From assembly GCA_018257865.1 (NCBI GenBank), contig JAEUBA010000004.1:1-64000 (forward strand): a stretch of DNA of 64,000 bases, given 5' to 3'. Of the stretch, positions 1 to 11,805 are shown in pieces. The DNA comes from Stereocaulon alpinum (taxonomy: Eukaryota; Ascomycota; Lecanoromycetes; Lecanorales; Stereocaulaceae). Below the pieces are notes generated by a model. The model was not told the DNA's origin. It did no database searches and saw only the letters and a list, made by a program, of their open reading frames with translations. The stretch's first letter is position 1, and each line of letters opens with the position of its first letter. The position numbers and the translations under genes are program-made.

Positions 1-123
1 CTAGAAAGGTTTCTTTCGCGTCTAGAGGGCCTTTAACCCCCCTAGATTTCCTAATAATATAAGAGAACACCCTTATTAGTATATATAGATACTAGAATAG
101 GCGTATAAATCAATCAATCAATA
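1..123 (+). mobile_element. 3' end of a LINE (non-LTR) retrotransposon
   Basis: The first 123 bases end in a short tandem tail of CAAT units preceded by the block TATAGATACTAGAATAGGCG. The same block and tail close the LINE fragment at 53,298-54,486, so this is the terminal part of another copy whose body lies left of the window. It still contains a few CA dinucleotides and is less RIP-mutated than the copies at 44-64 kb. That the family is a Tad-like LINE is an inference from the related copy at 58-63.6 kb. Confidence 0.65.
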
Positions 124-309
124 GGCTTTAGCTGTGGCTACGGTAGCAGGTCTGCCATTGCAGTTCTTTGTTGATAAGGTCAAGAACGCCGGCATCTTTT
201 GATCGGCGATGTAACGATCTTCAGTGTCATCCCTTTACAGACTTATTCCATTAGAGCCTCCCCGTGAGTGGCCAAGAGTATCATCCTCGCCACTTGTCTT
301 GCTGTTGCC

Positions 310-1475
310 ATTTATCGGGAGCATTTCCACTCGATAGACCGCTTTCCGCCGCTTCTTGAGCCTAAAGTTATCTTGTCCAAGGTATCCAGATATCTCAATC
401 TCGCCATGTGCAGGGGAGACAACCTGTTGAAGTACGTCTGTGAAGACGCAGCTTTGGTCGATTCAGTCGAAGGTAACAAGTTTACCATGAGGTCTCCTTG
501 GTACCTGATTGTGGTGGTTGACACAGGTCGTGGTAAAGATACTGGTAATGCAGCGATGTTATCAAACGTGTCGTCGCCGGTAGCGATCGCCTTCACGTTG
601 GTCGATAGGGTTCCCTTGTTTGCGAAGATGACTTGGCTGTGACAGGGGATCCATACAGCGATATCAGAACCAGAAGCGAACGATCATAAAGCTCGTATTG
701 TACTCATGAATATCCCACGACATCATCCCCCATTAACTTCGTATTACATGACTTGAGACTAGCCAGAACATCGTAAAAAGCTTTCAACCAAGCTTCAAAA
801 CCTTGAGTGACTTGTGCGTTCAAAGTCGCATGATCTCCTTTCCCACGATGTCCAGTGCCAACAGGGTGATTAATGTAGAGAGTGTCTCCCAAGTTCATCC
901 AGCAATGAGGGTTCGATGAGGGGAGGTTGCGTTGACTGGGAAGTACAAGGATCCGTTCTCTTTACTTGAGCCGTCGAGGGATAAACAGCCGGACCGCCAT
1001 CCAGCCAAACTAGTCGAGGTCAGTGACGGAAGTTGAGGGGCTAGAGTACCGACGTTGCAACGATATGTTAGATAGCCACTATTACCCAGGCCACTATTCT
1101 CAGACATAGATGCTCCTCGACCTTCAACTCACGTTATTTGGTTGGTTTGGATCCACTTGTAAAGGGGTGCTTTGCCAAGAGCTCACTCACTGATCAATCT
1201 CTCACATGGTATTTCTGCCTTAAGCCACCAGGAGAAGAGTCCGTCATTCTGATTATTCAGCATAGGAATCTGACCCGCCCAACTTGCTGGGAAGCTGCAC
1301 TTGATGTCTAGGAGGCCGTTCAAGACTCGTTTGCTCACCACGGCGCCGAGGAATGTAGAGGGTAGTTGGGCGTTGGAAGAGCCGGAGGGCACATATGCGG
1401 ACTCTGACCAAGGCTTGGACCGATCAGCAACAACGACGCTATCAGGGCGCTGTGAGGACAAGGCTGGCAAACCAT
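310..1475 (-). pseudogene. decayed serine carboxypeptidase (peptidase S10)
   Basis: Pieces of a secreted-type S10 carboxypeptidase can be read in order on the minus strand but in shifting frames. ASWAGQIP (about 1,290) matches the N-terminal S-x-AG-x-(I/L)P segment. GCLSLDGSSKENG (about 960-1,000) matches the substrate-binding GPGCSSxxGxxxENG region. LYINHPVGTG (about 850-880) matches LYIDQPVGTG. The nucleophile elbow GESYAG is replaced by GDDVVG (about 710), so the catalytic Ser is gone. A shift of frame falls near 898-905, between IAG and WMNLGD. The 312-596 stretch may be the C-terminal part (TTTIRYQGDLMVNLL resembles the TVIxHGxLDxxL segment), but that is weaker. No intact ORF remains. 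Family assignment rests on several ordered motifs; exact ends are uncertain. Confidence 0.6.
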
Positions 1476-1479
1476 GTCG

Positions 1480-4400
1480 AGACGGTCAGGACGGAATGAG
1501 TCTTCTAGGAAGATGTCTAATGCGTTAAGAAATGAGCGAGATCATCAAGAGGTGGGCGGACTTGGTCTCTTGGAAAGCCTTACTTCTTCGGTAGCAAGGT
1601 GAGTATAGCAATAGTGCATGTACATCGGGGCAGGATGATTACCAAAGGGTCGCCAGAATTTCGCCTTCCAGCTTGCCAGCCGCATCGAGATCAAGGCGCG
1701 GATGTCACAGTCTCAACTTTTCCTGGTAAAATTCCTGTCTCCCAGTATCCCAGGCTTCTGCTGTCCGACTCCTAGCGAATTTGAAAGTGGGAGACTGTTG
1801 GTTTTGACAATAGCATGGGAATCCATGGCAAATGTACTACCGTAAATTCTGCTAGCACCGCAATTTACTAGGATATGTTCTTCAAATTCTTTACGCCGTA
1901 GTGCTCAACATCACACCAAAGATCGAACTAAGCCCACGAAAACTGGATCAAGCACACTTGTCGCACCAGAGTACTCTCTACTTTCCAGCAATAAGCTTTT
2001 GATAAAGCTTCAACAAGGGTGGAGAGATATACCAATCGTAGAGCCCCGGGACATCGTGAACGCCATACTAGGGGGTTGTGCGTTGGTGGTGTATCTAGGT
2101 GAGAATTCACGGCCTGGTACCATATGGGGGCGGTCGTATGATGCAAAGGTCAGGTTTCCTTGTGCCTATCCTATCCTTGCATTCCCAGCTCTCCAAAGGA
2201 TGATCGACAACGTTGCTTTGCCGCCAGATATTGGCCGGGTCCCGTTCATGCCAAGGTCATGGGTTTCTAGAGGTTGAGAACGCCTTTGCTGGGTCAATGT
2301 GCCACTCACAGCCAAGACCATCGAATACGCATGAAGGCCGCCTTCCAAACACAGTCTCAGACCGCCATCTGCATTGCCGATGTCATCCCCGAGACTGCCT
2401 ACGACATTTGTGCAACTTTTAATGTCCGGACTGGGTTTGAAGGACTTAGGAGACGCCCTACATTGCCTCGGACAAGCGCTCACAGATTCACGAAACAAAG
2501 AACCATTCCCAATGGGATGGTCCCTTTGAGACAGGGCGTCAGCACAATGCTTCAACGAACGGATATACGACCTATGCAATGAAGCTAACTGGTTAGATTT
2601 AGTGATTGTGTTGCAGATCAATGTGATTGCTAGTCTTGCTAGCCTCGCAACCCAGGCTTGGTATTTGTATTTCTTATATGACCACTGACGCATGATCACA
2701 CGCCTCACTTCAACACCATGACTTGTAGGTTACGAACAAGCACAGTATGTATGTAGACGCCCTCTTCCGTGGACCTGTTCGTCTCACAGTCCCTGTTGTA
2801 ACACGGTTTTGTGATCGTAGATAGCCTTTCACCGACGCCTTGGGATCGACCCCTATAGTCATGGATAGGATCACTAAGGATCCGCAAGGGCTGTAGCTCG
2901 GCAATGACGCATTTACGAGGGTCGTCGTCACAGGGCACCTAGAGCTGCGCTCAACTAACGACAAGCACTTGGGGTGGAATCCATAGCCTTGCTATGTGCT
3001 ATGAAGAGGTCTACCCCGCGAATGGGGAGCCCCTAAGCATTCGGACTTGTGCCTGGAGCAAGCGCTGAGCCGCCCTACAGACTCCCCGAAGCAGATAGCA
3101 GGGGTTCACCCATCGACGATCCTACAGGAACCTTTAACGGGACGGCCAACTGTTGCCGAGGGAACCCTTCAGGGCCATTGAAACAGTTTCCTTCCAAGTG
3201 GTGCCACTTATTCATGCCTGTAGTTTCACTTTTGCGGAGGATCAGCCTGGCCAAGGATTTGGATGCTTGTGAGGCGAGTGCATCCTTTTGGCGATACCGT
3301 CCATAATTGGCATCCTCAATGGGAGGTACTAGGGACTGAAGTATATCCAATTGCGATCGGTGTCAAAGCTCGTAGCCTAGCCGAAACCTTAGGACTATGA
3401 TCAGCAGGACGCCAATGGGACTGTGGTTATCTAACGCATTGACGAGGGCTGGACCCGTAGAGCGAATGAGTACAGTCTCCTAGACAGCCTCATACCTTTG
3501 GTGAAGACGAATGTAAAGGTGATCAGCATGCTTTCCATACACTCGGTAAGTGATATGCACTAGATTCATAATGTTTCCGTAAGCTGGCGGGCCTGCTAGG
3601 GTGCAAATCAGAGTCCAGGAACACGGCTCTCATACAATCGAGGCTCCTGGTGTTTGTCAAACTCATACGCGGCAGTCTCCCACCTCTGCGATTGTTCATA
3701 TAATACCCGTACGTCCTGCGGTTTGCACGAAGCTATCATGACATTAATGGAATCACCCATCGCAAGCTATGAGGCATCTCGTACTCGATCGACAGGTGAC
3801 GTCAGTGTTTCCCCGTCGGAAGGAGCAAGTACGACGTTACCACCGTCCATCGAAGGGCAGCCTTGGAGTTTGAAGATAGTTTCTTCTGCTTGCCTAGCTC
3901 GTCAGGAACTCCCGCTTAGGGTGCTCCTGGCGGCTACTCTAACCCCACATTGGCGCGATCGGCACCGAGGCCGCGTTCACTGGCCGCCTTGTTTTGCCTT
4001 GTTCTCCATTGAAGACAACGTTGATATCATCGTCAGACCCAGTAGATTCATGCACCCCCCAGGATCAAGTCGGGTGGCTTGCATTGCCGTGCGATAGCCA
4101 CGGGCGAGGAATGCGCATGCAATGTAGGCGTACCCAACTCCCAAGCTACGCTTCAATATAGGGTCGATATTGGCTACGGGTAGATGTTAGAATGCAGATG
4201 CATTTCCACGATTTGTTCCTTCATCCCTTTCATTGAAAGTCCAATGGATCTGCAATGATTTGTAGAGCTTCGAATGAGATTCACTTCGGATCATGCTTTC
4301 ACAAACGCTTGAGCCGAAGCCTCCACCCCTACCTATCTAGAACTACGTAGAGCTAAAATTAACCGTTTAAATTCTCGTGAGCCGCTGCGGCGCCATGTGG

Positions 4401-5040
4401 GTCTAATCTCCCATTCGACGTCCAAATGTTATTGGTAAAGCGGTCAACGGTGACACTTGTATTGGCTGTAGTCTTCGACGCTCTAGCTCAATCGAAGCAG
4501 CAAAGGCCATTCATTTGTTCAATGCCCTGCTTCTGTTGGATAAATTCGATGCATGGGCCACTCCGGTCCAAGTCCAAGTCTTGTTTCCCGTAAAGCCCCA
4601 CCCTATTTCAGGAAAGATCGCTCCTTAGCTGAATTGCTCGGTTCAAACACTCGCCTTCCTTGTCTCTTTAAGCCTTGCTTTGTAGTCGAGCTGCCGCCTT
4701 GCATTGTTGTGGCAAGTCAATGGGATACTACGTAGTGAAAGCTTGCGCAATGTATGTGGTCAGCCTCTTTCGAGCGTATGCTAGCGATTTTGCGTGCACT
4801 ATGCTTCACATTTGCGTCAAGCGTAGGGTGAAGTTCCTTTCAAACAAATTTTAAGTCCGCTCCGGGATGTCGTTGTGACCTTTGTTCAACTCATGAGATT
4901 TAGCATGCTTGCGATTGCATCAAAAGCCGTTTTCAGGCAATCTGTTTGCTAAGGATTGATCTTCTTAAAGCCCACCAAAGAAAGAGCTTTTTCGACCTTC
5001 GCATCTTCCTCCAAGTAGTAGAAGACTGCCAATCTCTGAG
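1480..5040. other. 3.5 kb with no supported gene
   Basis: Open frames here are short, overlap on both strands, and show no recognisable domain or convincing intron-linked extension. The longest is about 180 codons on the minus strand at 2,166-2,708. Base composition is ordinary, without the CA/TG loss seen in the right-hand transposon island. It could hold a degenerate or lineage-specific gene, but nothing can be supported from the sequence. Confidence 0.4.
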
Positions 5041-5054
5041 TAGGAAAGGTCAAC

Positions 5055-6894
5055 ATGGGACCAACTTCAGAACCCGCGAGTCCTCAAGTATTTCGCCAAT
5101 CTCCGACAAGGCTCCAGGTCGATAGAGGACGTTCATACGAGAACTCGACACCCAACAACTATGACACCGAAACGCAGAGCTCTTCGGAGAGCCTCATAGC
5201 GACAGCGCTCCCTCCCATCCTGGCACCGTCGAACAACTCATGTACAGAGCAAAGGCCTGAAAACACAATGCATCACCTTTGTCCACATTCGTGTTGTTCA
5301 GAGCCGCAAGGCAAGAGCTGGGAACACTTCTGGTCTGCCAGTCTCGAGCCTCCAATAACATGCGAAAGCCTCCGCGAGCTAGAATGGGATCAGCTTTCCA
5401 ACAACTTGTTACTGCGGCACGATCTAAACTTCAACCCGCAAATACAGTATCGACCCAATACAAACGGATGTCGTGGAAAACAGCGTATGTTGGAGATACG
5501 TGATTATTGGGATGCGCTGAAAGCTGAGATCTCAATGGGTTGGGGGAACCGATCAAGAAGATCTTCACGACCTGCAAATATCTGTTACACCACTTCTGCG
5601 CCCTGCTTTGAAGCCGAGGACACCGCCCGTCCGATACCGCGCAGATTACCCGTCATGTTTGAAACCACTCGCGAAACCATGAAGACTTTAGCTCCAGAGT
5701 GCAAATGGTACGCAATAGATGAACGGCTTGACGCAGCGCTGCTGGTTCAGCAATTGGATAACGGTGCTTGTGATTTGGTGTCCCTTAGCGATTGGTTTGG
5801 TGAACTCCTGCGACCACTTTGCTCGCCGAAACGATATCCGCTGTTCTCTATCATGACCTCAATGATAAAGCGCGGCATGCAAACCGCTGATGCAGAAATC
5901 GTGGTCGACGGTCTCAAACGCCTGTTTAGCATTCTGGAGATCATGAAACTGGTAAGTAGATTCGATCATATCATCTCGAAACCAGCAGAGGACTGATTGA
6001 TACATCCCGTAGGACTTCGCTAACCATCGCATTCGATGTCTGCGCCTCGCCACGGTAGAGGATACCGTCAGCTTCGAACAGAAAGATTTCCTCCGCCGAA
6101 TGACAGATGGATGGGATCCAAGCGAGGCGCGAACTTGGCTCGCACACCTCCGATCAAACCAAACATCAAGAGACAAGGAGTCATCCCAATTCACGACATT
6201 CGTTCGAGCAACAACGGACATCATTATCAGCAACTCCGACTACTTACCTCCGACTTTTACTCTCGACTACATCCGCCTTCGAACGTTACAGATGGATTTC
6301 CAGACCCTCATGTACCAGGTAGCCTGCCGCCAGATCTTTGTCAACATTGTGAAAGCACTCAAATGGGATGGCTCAATACCTCAAAGCGCATATAACGATC
6401 TGTACACTCGAGTATCAGTCATAGTATCTGACGACGAATCGGACCACAAGTTTTCACAAAGAACCGAAGATGTTGCCCTAGAGATCGTTAGAGCAGCATA
6501 TAAGTTTTGCAAGTGTGCTGGCGTACCATCACTGAAGCACTTGTTGGTCGTGGAGCATGAGCTACGAAATCACTGTGATCGAAAAGGCGAGGTCTTCAAT
6601 TTCGACCTTCTGGAGAAAGCTCTCTCTAGCCAAATTCATATCACGATCAATCGAGAGGTGAAAGCTATAAAGGACCTCAGCCCCTCGCAAATAACGAACA
6701 GGTATCTGCCCGGAACTCCAACAAAGTCAATGGCAGGCTCTACAAATATGCAGACAGATATACTCCGTGTCGCTCAGCGCACAGCACACATTGCCGTCCT
6801 TCACTGGAGAGTCTGGGCGCCAATACTCTATGGGCAACCCGTCAAGCAAACTAGCCATCGGGTATCCGCCGATGGGGCTGGCCCGCGATCGTGA
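5055..6894 (+). CDS. Tcp11/Sok1-like protein
   Basis: Two exons, 5055-5951 and 6013-6894, join across a 61-nt GTAAGT..TAG intron to give about 592 residues. The splice restores MKL-DFANHRIRCLRL, a strongly Tcp11-like stretch. The first 100 or so residues are low-complexity and Ser-rich. The Tcp11 domain starts near LRELEWDQL (about residue 115) and runs to HIAVLHWRVW near the C-terminus. Fungal members include yeast Sok1, placed genetically in cAMP/protein kinase A signalling; the biochemical activity of the family is not established. The last 35 residues look less conserved, and another frame stays open to 6,976, so a missed 3' intron is possible. The gene stands alone between gene-free stretches. 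Confidence 0.85.
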
Positions 6895-7666
6895 ACCCGA
6901 TTGTATGATTAACGTAGCTATGTGGAAAGAGGTGACGCCAAAGGTATCCCAAGCGCTGGGCGTACTGGAAGTGTAAAGGGGGTATGCGTCTTTGGTACAT
7001 TGCATAACATGAAGGCGGTTTCAATGTATCATTTTCCGGCGAATCCGAATGTTGTAAATTATTGTACCCAAGACAAAATTCTCATGCATCAATAGAATTC
7101 AAGTTAAAAACGATCCTCCATGTCTATCCGCTTTTGCTTGTTCTCTTTTACAACACCTGTCCAGCCCACCATCCCTTATCCCCTTAGAGCACAGAAAAAC
7201 TTACTACAGCACAGCCTCACCCACGCGCCTCATCTCCTTCCAACCCAACCCCAACTTCCCAATCCCGGCCTTGACACATGACACTCACTACACGTCCTCA
7301 TCACCTTGTCCTACCTCTATCCTTGACTGCAAAGTCCAGCGATCTCAATATTGAAGCTTCGGCCACACTAAACGGAGCGAGTGAAAAGTGGCCGGAATTG
7401 TACGCTTGTGAGATCTCGTGGAATATGAATACGGCAGGACGATATGGTACTTCACGTCATCGAGGGGGTATCAACTCAAGTCCTCTTTCGAGTCCCAGCC
7501 TGCCTTTGGCAATATCGTGCAACCCAGGGGAGGGACCGCTGTCCGTGACAGAGCAATCCACGTCCCGAAGACGTATCTTTCATTATGTTTCAATCCGGAT
7601 ACTAATGTCTATATCAAGCCAATTCGCGTTTGTTCCAGAGCCTTGAAATGGAAAAGGAAGCAAGAG
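6895..7666. other. spacer between Tcp11-like gene and solo LTR
   Basis: No gene is supported. Two overlapping frames of 85-122 codons (7,278-7,675) run up to the solo LTR but lack a recognised domain. One contains a compositionally protein-like segment (EYEYGRTIWYFTSSRGYQ, near 7,420) that could be the remnant of an exon truncated by the insertion. I could not place it in a family. Confidence 0.3.
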
Positions 7667-7870
7667 TGTCGGTAGAACCTAGCTGCTAGGTTGTACCGAT
7701 TAGTGGGTGCTTGATCCCCTATTACCTGCCCCGGACAACCTGATTAGCAGGGTGTCTATTGGGCTTGGTAAACTGGGGATTGATTGAATCTAGCTAGCTA
7801 AGCTATGGTGTTTTATCTAGGAGTTGGCGCCAAGCCGCTAGTTGCGGAGCGGAGCGACGTTATTCCGACA
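7667..7870. mobile_element. solo LTR of the Copia family seen at 43.9 kb
   Basis: A 204-bp block starts TGTCGG and ends TCCGACA, with the TG..CA ends of an LTR. It is flanked by a perfect 5-bp direct repeat AAGAG (7,662-7,666 and 7,871-7,875). It aligns along its length with the LTR at 43,913-44,114. The differences between the two copies are mostly C-to-T and G-to-A in the 43.9-kb copy (for example ATGGTG against ATAGTG, GGCGCC against GGCGCT). This copy therefore keeps the unmutated form and marks a former insertion removed by LTR-LTR recombination. Confidence 0.85.
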
Positions 7871-8098
7871 AAGAGTTTTACGGCAAACGGTTGAGCATGA
7901 TCGGAATATCAGGGACCAGATGGAAGGTTAACCCATAACTGACAGAGCCCTTTCGTGGGCAATAGTAGGGCTGGCACCTCAAAGCCCCATGGAGAGGGCC
8001 CTAGAGTCAGGTATTTCGGCGACAAGATCGATTCCAAGAGTCTAGCTCCTGGGTCCCTCTTTAGGGGCCGTCTAGGGGTCCTAAGGCGTCAGCCGTAC

Positions 8099-8157
8099 GA
8101 TTGGTGGTTTGGTCACTCAGGGCGCACCCTCTTAGGGCTAACATTAATCCACCAATC
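8099..8157. repeat. small inverted repeat upstream of HemB gene
   Basis: GATTGGTGG at 8,099-8,107 is mirrored by CCACCAATC at 8,149-8,157, leaving a 41-nt loop. It lies in the 590-bp stretch between the solo LTR and the heme gene, which otherwise shows no gene. It could be a chance hairpin, a remnant of a tiny inverted-repeat element, or a site related to the CCAAT box (CCAAT is present in both arms). Confidence 0.3.
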
Positions 8158-8460
8158 AGAGTCGCCGTAAATTCTGATAGTCAGCGGGATGACGAATTTG
8201 ACCGAGGCAAAGCGTTTTTTGTATCAACGCTGTACAACGTATACATGTAAAGATCCTTGAAGTCTGGCATGTCTAAGAATACCTAGCAGATTGCCCCAAC
8301 TATTCATCTATCATCACAATTCCGAGTCATACTATCAGATCTTGCCGCCATTGCTCGAACATTGTCCACGCCTCGAGCGGCCATTGTCAACATTGAAAGT
8401 CCTCAAAGCCGATCTTACGATCCTGTCTCGTCCTCCCATTTCAGGTCTCAGAATAGAGCC

Positions 8461-9650
8461 ATGTCCTTCTCTACACTAGTCTCCGATCTGCACTTTAAAG
8501 ACAATGCGAACGACGGAGCATCCCGTGCCTCGAGGCCTTCTGCGTGGACATCTGGTTCGCATGCTAGATCTTATGCAAGTACAGCTGCAACGAGCGTGAG
8601 CGTATCAGGCGATATATCCAGTCAATTGCACGGAGGATACAGCCATCCTCTTGCGCGGTCCTGGCAAGCCGAAAGGCAATTGACCAAGGTCATACAATCA
8701 TGGCTTCCGTGCTGAATGTATCACTGACACTACGGATACAGTCTATGCTCATATACCCCTTATTCATATCGGATCGAGACGATGAAGAAACCCTCATACC
8801 TTCCCTCCCCAATCAACACCGCCGGGGCATCAACAGATTGACACCACATCTCGAGCCCCTCGTCCGGAAAGGCCTTCGCTCCGTTATCCTTTTCGGCGTT
8901 CCCATGGCGCCCAACGTCAAAGACGCCCTCGGCACCGCAGCTGATGACCCTCAAGGGCCCGTTATTCAGACCATTCGCCTCTTGCGCGCCCGCTTCCCTT
9001 CCCTCTTTATTGTCGCCGATGTCTGCCTATGCGAATACACCTCCCACGGCCATTGCGGCATATTACGAGACGATGGCAGTCTCAACAACACGCTTTCAGT
9101 TGATAGAATCAGTGATGTGGCCATGGCATATGCTGAGGCCGGTGCGCATTGCGTTGCGCCTTCAGACATGAACGATGGCCGGATACGAGCCATAAAGCTC
9201 AAGCTCATCGAAGCCGGCATAGCCCACAAAGTTGTGCTCATGTCTTACTCAGCCAAATTCTCTGGCTGTATGTATGGCCCATTCCGCGACGCAGCTGGTA
9301 GTTGCCCTTCTTTCGGCGACCGCAAATGCTACCAATTACCACCAGGTGGTCGAGGATTGGCTCGCCGCGCAATACATCGTGACATAGGAGAAGGTGCAGA
9401 CATCATCATGGTCAAGCCTGCGAGCTCGTATCTGGATATTATTAGTGATGCAAAGGAAATTGGGAAGGATATGCCTATCGCAGCATATCAAGTTAGTGGG
9501 GAGTTTGCGATGATACATGCAGCCGCGGCTGCTGGCGTCTTCGATATCAAGACTATGGCATTTGAAAGTACGGAGGGGATACTGAGGGCTGGGGCGACAA
9601 TTGTGGTATCTTATTTTACACCACAATTTCTGGATTGGTTGACGAGTTGA
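8461..9650 (+). CDS. hemB: delta-aminolevulinic acid dehydratase (porphobilinogen synthase)
   Basis: Exons 8461-8688 and 8742-9650, joined over a 53-nt intron, encode 378 residues. The enzyme condenses two 5-aminolevulinate molecules to porphobilinogen, the second step of heme synthesis, in the cytosol. The join restores ERQLTK-SMLIYPLFISD. Zinc-binding Cys171, Cys173 and Cys181 sit in DVCLCEYTSHGHCG. The two active-site lysines are Lys248 (SYSAKFSG) and Lys301 (IIMVKPAS), both intact. The start at MSFSTLVSDLHF is preferred because this is the usual fungal N-terminus; an in-frame ATG 99 nt upstream (8,362) would add 33 residues. An N-terminal Ser/Ala-rich stretch of about 45 residues precedes the conserved SSQLHGGYSHPL. 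Length and motifs are complete, so it should be functional. Confidence 0.95.
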
Positions 9651-10914
9651 TTAGGAAATGTCTGTATCATGCGAATGCTTATTTGATCGCCATATGCACA
9701 GATAGAGGCACAGGCGCGATTCAGCCAAAAGATAATGAAGTCTCTGGAGTCACAAAATCTGCGCAATCCATGTCAATCAACTGGCGAACATCCCACCATA
9801 CGTTTCCTCCTGAACGTGCCAGTCCCAAGCTCCTGTTTAACGTACGTATACTTAACCCATCCTTACCACTCCACGATACCACCACCCCCCTGTCGACACA
9901 CCCTCTAAAACCCCTCGCACGACCCTGCCCCATCTCACCCTCCTACCCCCTCCTCCATCTCCCCCATCTCCCCCTTCCATTCCCCCCCCTCACCCACACC
10001 ACCTCCCATCTCCACCACCTACCAACCACCCAGCAAAACCCAACTAACACCAACTATCAACTCACCACCCTCCAAAAAATCCTTACTGAAATACACCTCT
10101 CAAACGCCACCTATAGATCCGTTGGGGTAAGGAAGTTATGTTGGCTACGTAATGACGACGCAGGGAGCGTGGGGTATATTGAAATTTGGTAGATATGCGA
10201 GAGAAAGTCAGTACTAGCATAGTCTGTGCTATGTTGTCTGTAACTTTTGCAGAGGGATGGGATAGGGTGTGGCAGGGTGGTGTGTTTGGAGACGGAGATG
10301 AAGATTCAGAGGTGGGGAGATGATAATGAGGAAGGGTGAGTGAGACTGGCGAGGGGGTCGAGGGAGTGCGTGAGGTAGGTGGTGGTGGTGGAGAAGGAGG
10401 TGGAGGTGGAGGTGGAGGTGTGTTAGAGGGTTTAGGGAGGGGTTAGGTGTAGTGGGGGAGGGGTTTATAGGAAGAGATGAGAAAGGGGGAGGTAGGTGTG
10501 ATAGGTGGGTATAGTGGATTGTTACTAGGTCGTTCTCTTATTTATGGAGGGAACGTATAGAGGCTTTGGTTGGAGATCTACGTGAGTAGTCAGTTGCAAT
10601 TGGGGTGGAGTAGACTGTGATAGGGACGAACGTGCTGGTGAGTGATTGGCAATGAAAGTGGGTGCAGAGGCAGAGTTACGAAACGGAATATATATAGTAG
10701 GAGAGAGAAGAGCTCAATGTTGATGGCGCAATTTGAAAAGATGTTACGAATCGTATCACTGATCTTGCTGATCTCACTGATGCTAGAGTATGGCGTGTCG
10801 AAAACGAGGGGTGGACTGCCCTTGAGAAACCTTTCTCATGTACATATCCCGCTCCATGTATCTGTCCGTTGGTTGACTGTCCCTGAATGTCTCTTATTTT
10901 CCGGTCGCTAACCT
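9651..10914. other. strand-asymmetric pyrimidine and purine tracts, no gene
   Basis: Downstream of hemB the plus strand is C/T/A-rich with many CCC runs at about 9,860-10,075. It then becomes G-rich with repeated GGTGG and GGAGGT units at about 10,255-10,510. Long frames across these tracts are Pro/Thr/His or Gly-rich translations typical of composition, with no domain, so I do not call a gene. The two tracts are roughly complementary in character and could pair as an imperfect inverted structure. Confidence 0.45.
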
Positions 10915-11805
10915 TCAAGATGCCTTCTTCTTAGAGCATCTCTCCTCGCCCTCGGCATGTTGATGGTACTGACACGGATCTGGTATCCGGCGACTTTTGA
11001 GGAGACTGCCTCGCTGTGTGCAGTACGCTTTAATCAAGTCGAAACCGAATTCTGGACAGGCGAGAATTGTCTCCTTCCATCTATCGCAGTAGGTCTCTGA
11101 AGTGGACGGATACTGGAGGTAGGTGGCGACGATGATCTTGCGAAGAGGCGAGTCCGCCAGTGTCGTCCTATAGACTCTGGGGACTGCCTTTATGAACACC
11201 TTATTATGGCTTTCATAATTCAGGACGATTCTGTCGATGATTCCATTGCATAGGGTTGGCATACTAAAGTTGTCGCCAAAAACATAGAGGTCGACGAGCT
11301 TGGAGTTGTCGCAGTTTACGTCTGCTAGACCCTTGATAGATTTGAACTCTTTCGTGTAGAGCCAGGTATACACACGCTCAAAGTTGGAGGGACTTTCTTC
11401 TGGGAGCTTGACAGTACCCGTTACAGCTTCTGAAAAGGAACCATTGAGTGCGGCTTCGAAGAACTTCGATGCTTGACAAATAAGGCCTTTGTGAACGGTA
11501 AAATCCATTTTCTGCGGACCAACGAGAACGTGAATAGACTCGCTGTAGAGAGACCTGTATGCGAATCAGTCATGGCTCTGGTAGAATTCGGTTGGACTGT
11601 ACCGCAAAGGCGAAGCTTTGGCCGCTCCTGGGTTGCATGCAAGTGGATTTGAGACGCTACTGCTGACCGTCTTTGTAGCTGCGTTGACAGAAACGTTGCC
11701 AAATTTCTTTCTTTTCGGGGTCGCAGGCCCAGACGAAGGTTTTTGTTTTCGGGCGTTATCCGCCGCTGGCAAGGAGTCACCTGTTGGAACGTCCTTTCGT
11801 TTCAT
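10915..11805 (-). CDS. BTB/POZ domain protein (paralog A)
   Basis: Minus-strand exons 11603-11805 and 10915-11554 are joined over a 48-nt GTACAG..CAG intron, giving about 280 residues. The join yields LRSLYSESIHVLVGPQK, matching paralog B at the same point. Residues about 1-65 are basic and Ser/Ala-rich. The BTB/POZ fold begins at SIHVLVG, with HKGLICQASKFFEAAL the usual helix pair. The C-terminal half is a helical region shared with paralog B and ends in Lys residues. BTB domains mediate dimerisation and often recruit Cullin-3, but no second domain tells which role applies. ATG at 11,805 is the first good start; upstream in-frame codons begin with TTG. It is one of three tandem copies on this strand. 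Confidence 0.8.

Noticed and set aside
268..642. 124-codon plus-strand frame
   Set aside because: It starts at GTG, has no domain, and lies antisense to the serine carboxypeptidase relic.
2166..2708. 180-codon minus-strand frame
   Set aside because: No domain, overlaps plus-strand frames of similar quality, and no intron-linked extension gives recognisable protein.
3654..4097. 147-codon plus-strand frame
   Set aside because: Starts with a non-ATG codon, composition is not protein-like, and no motif is recognised.
8362..8460. Longer N-terminus for HemB
   Set aside because: In frame, but the added 33 residues are not family-like; MSFSTLV at 8,461 is the usual fungal start.
9635..10192. 185-codon Pro/Thr/His-rich frame after hemB
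   Set aside because: It is the translation of a C-rich tract; low complexity and no domain.
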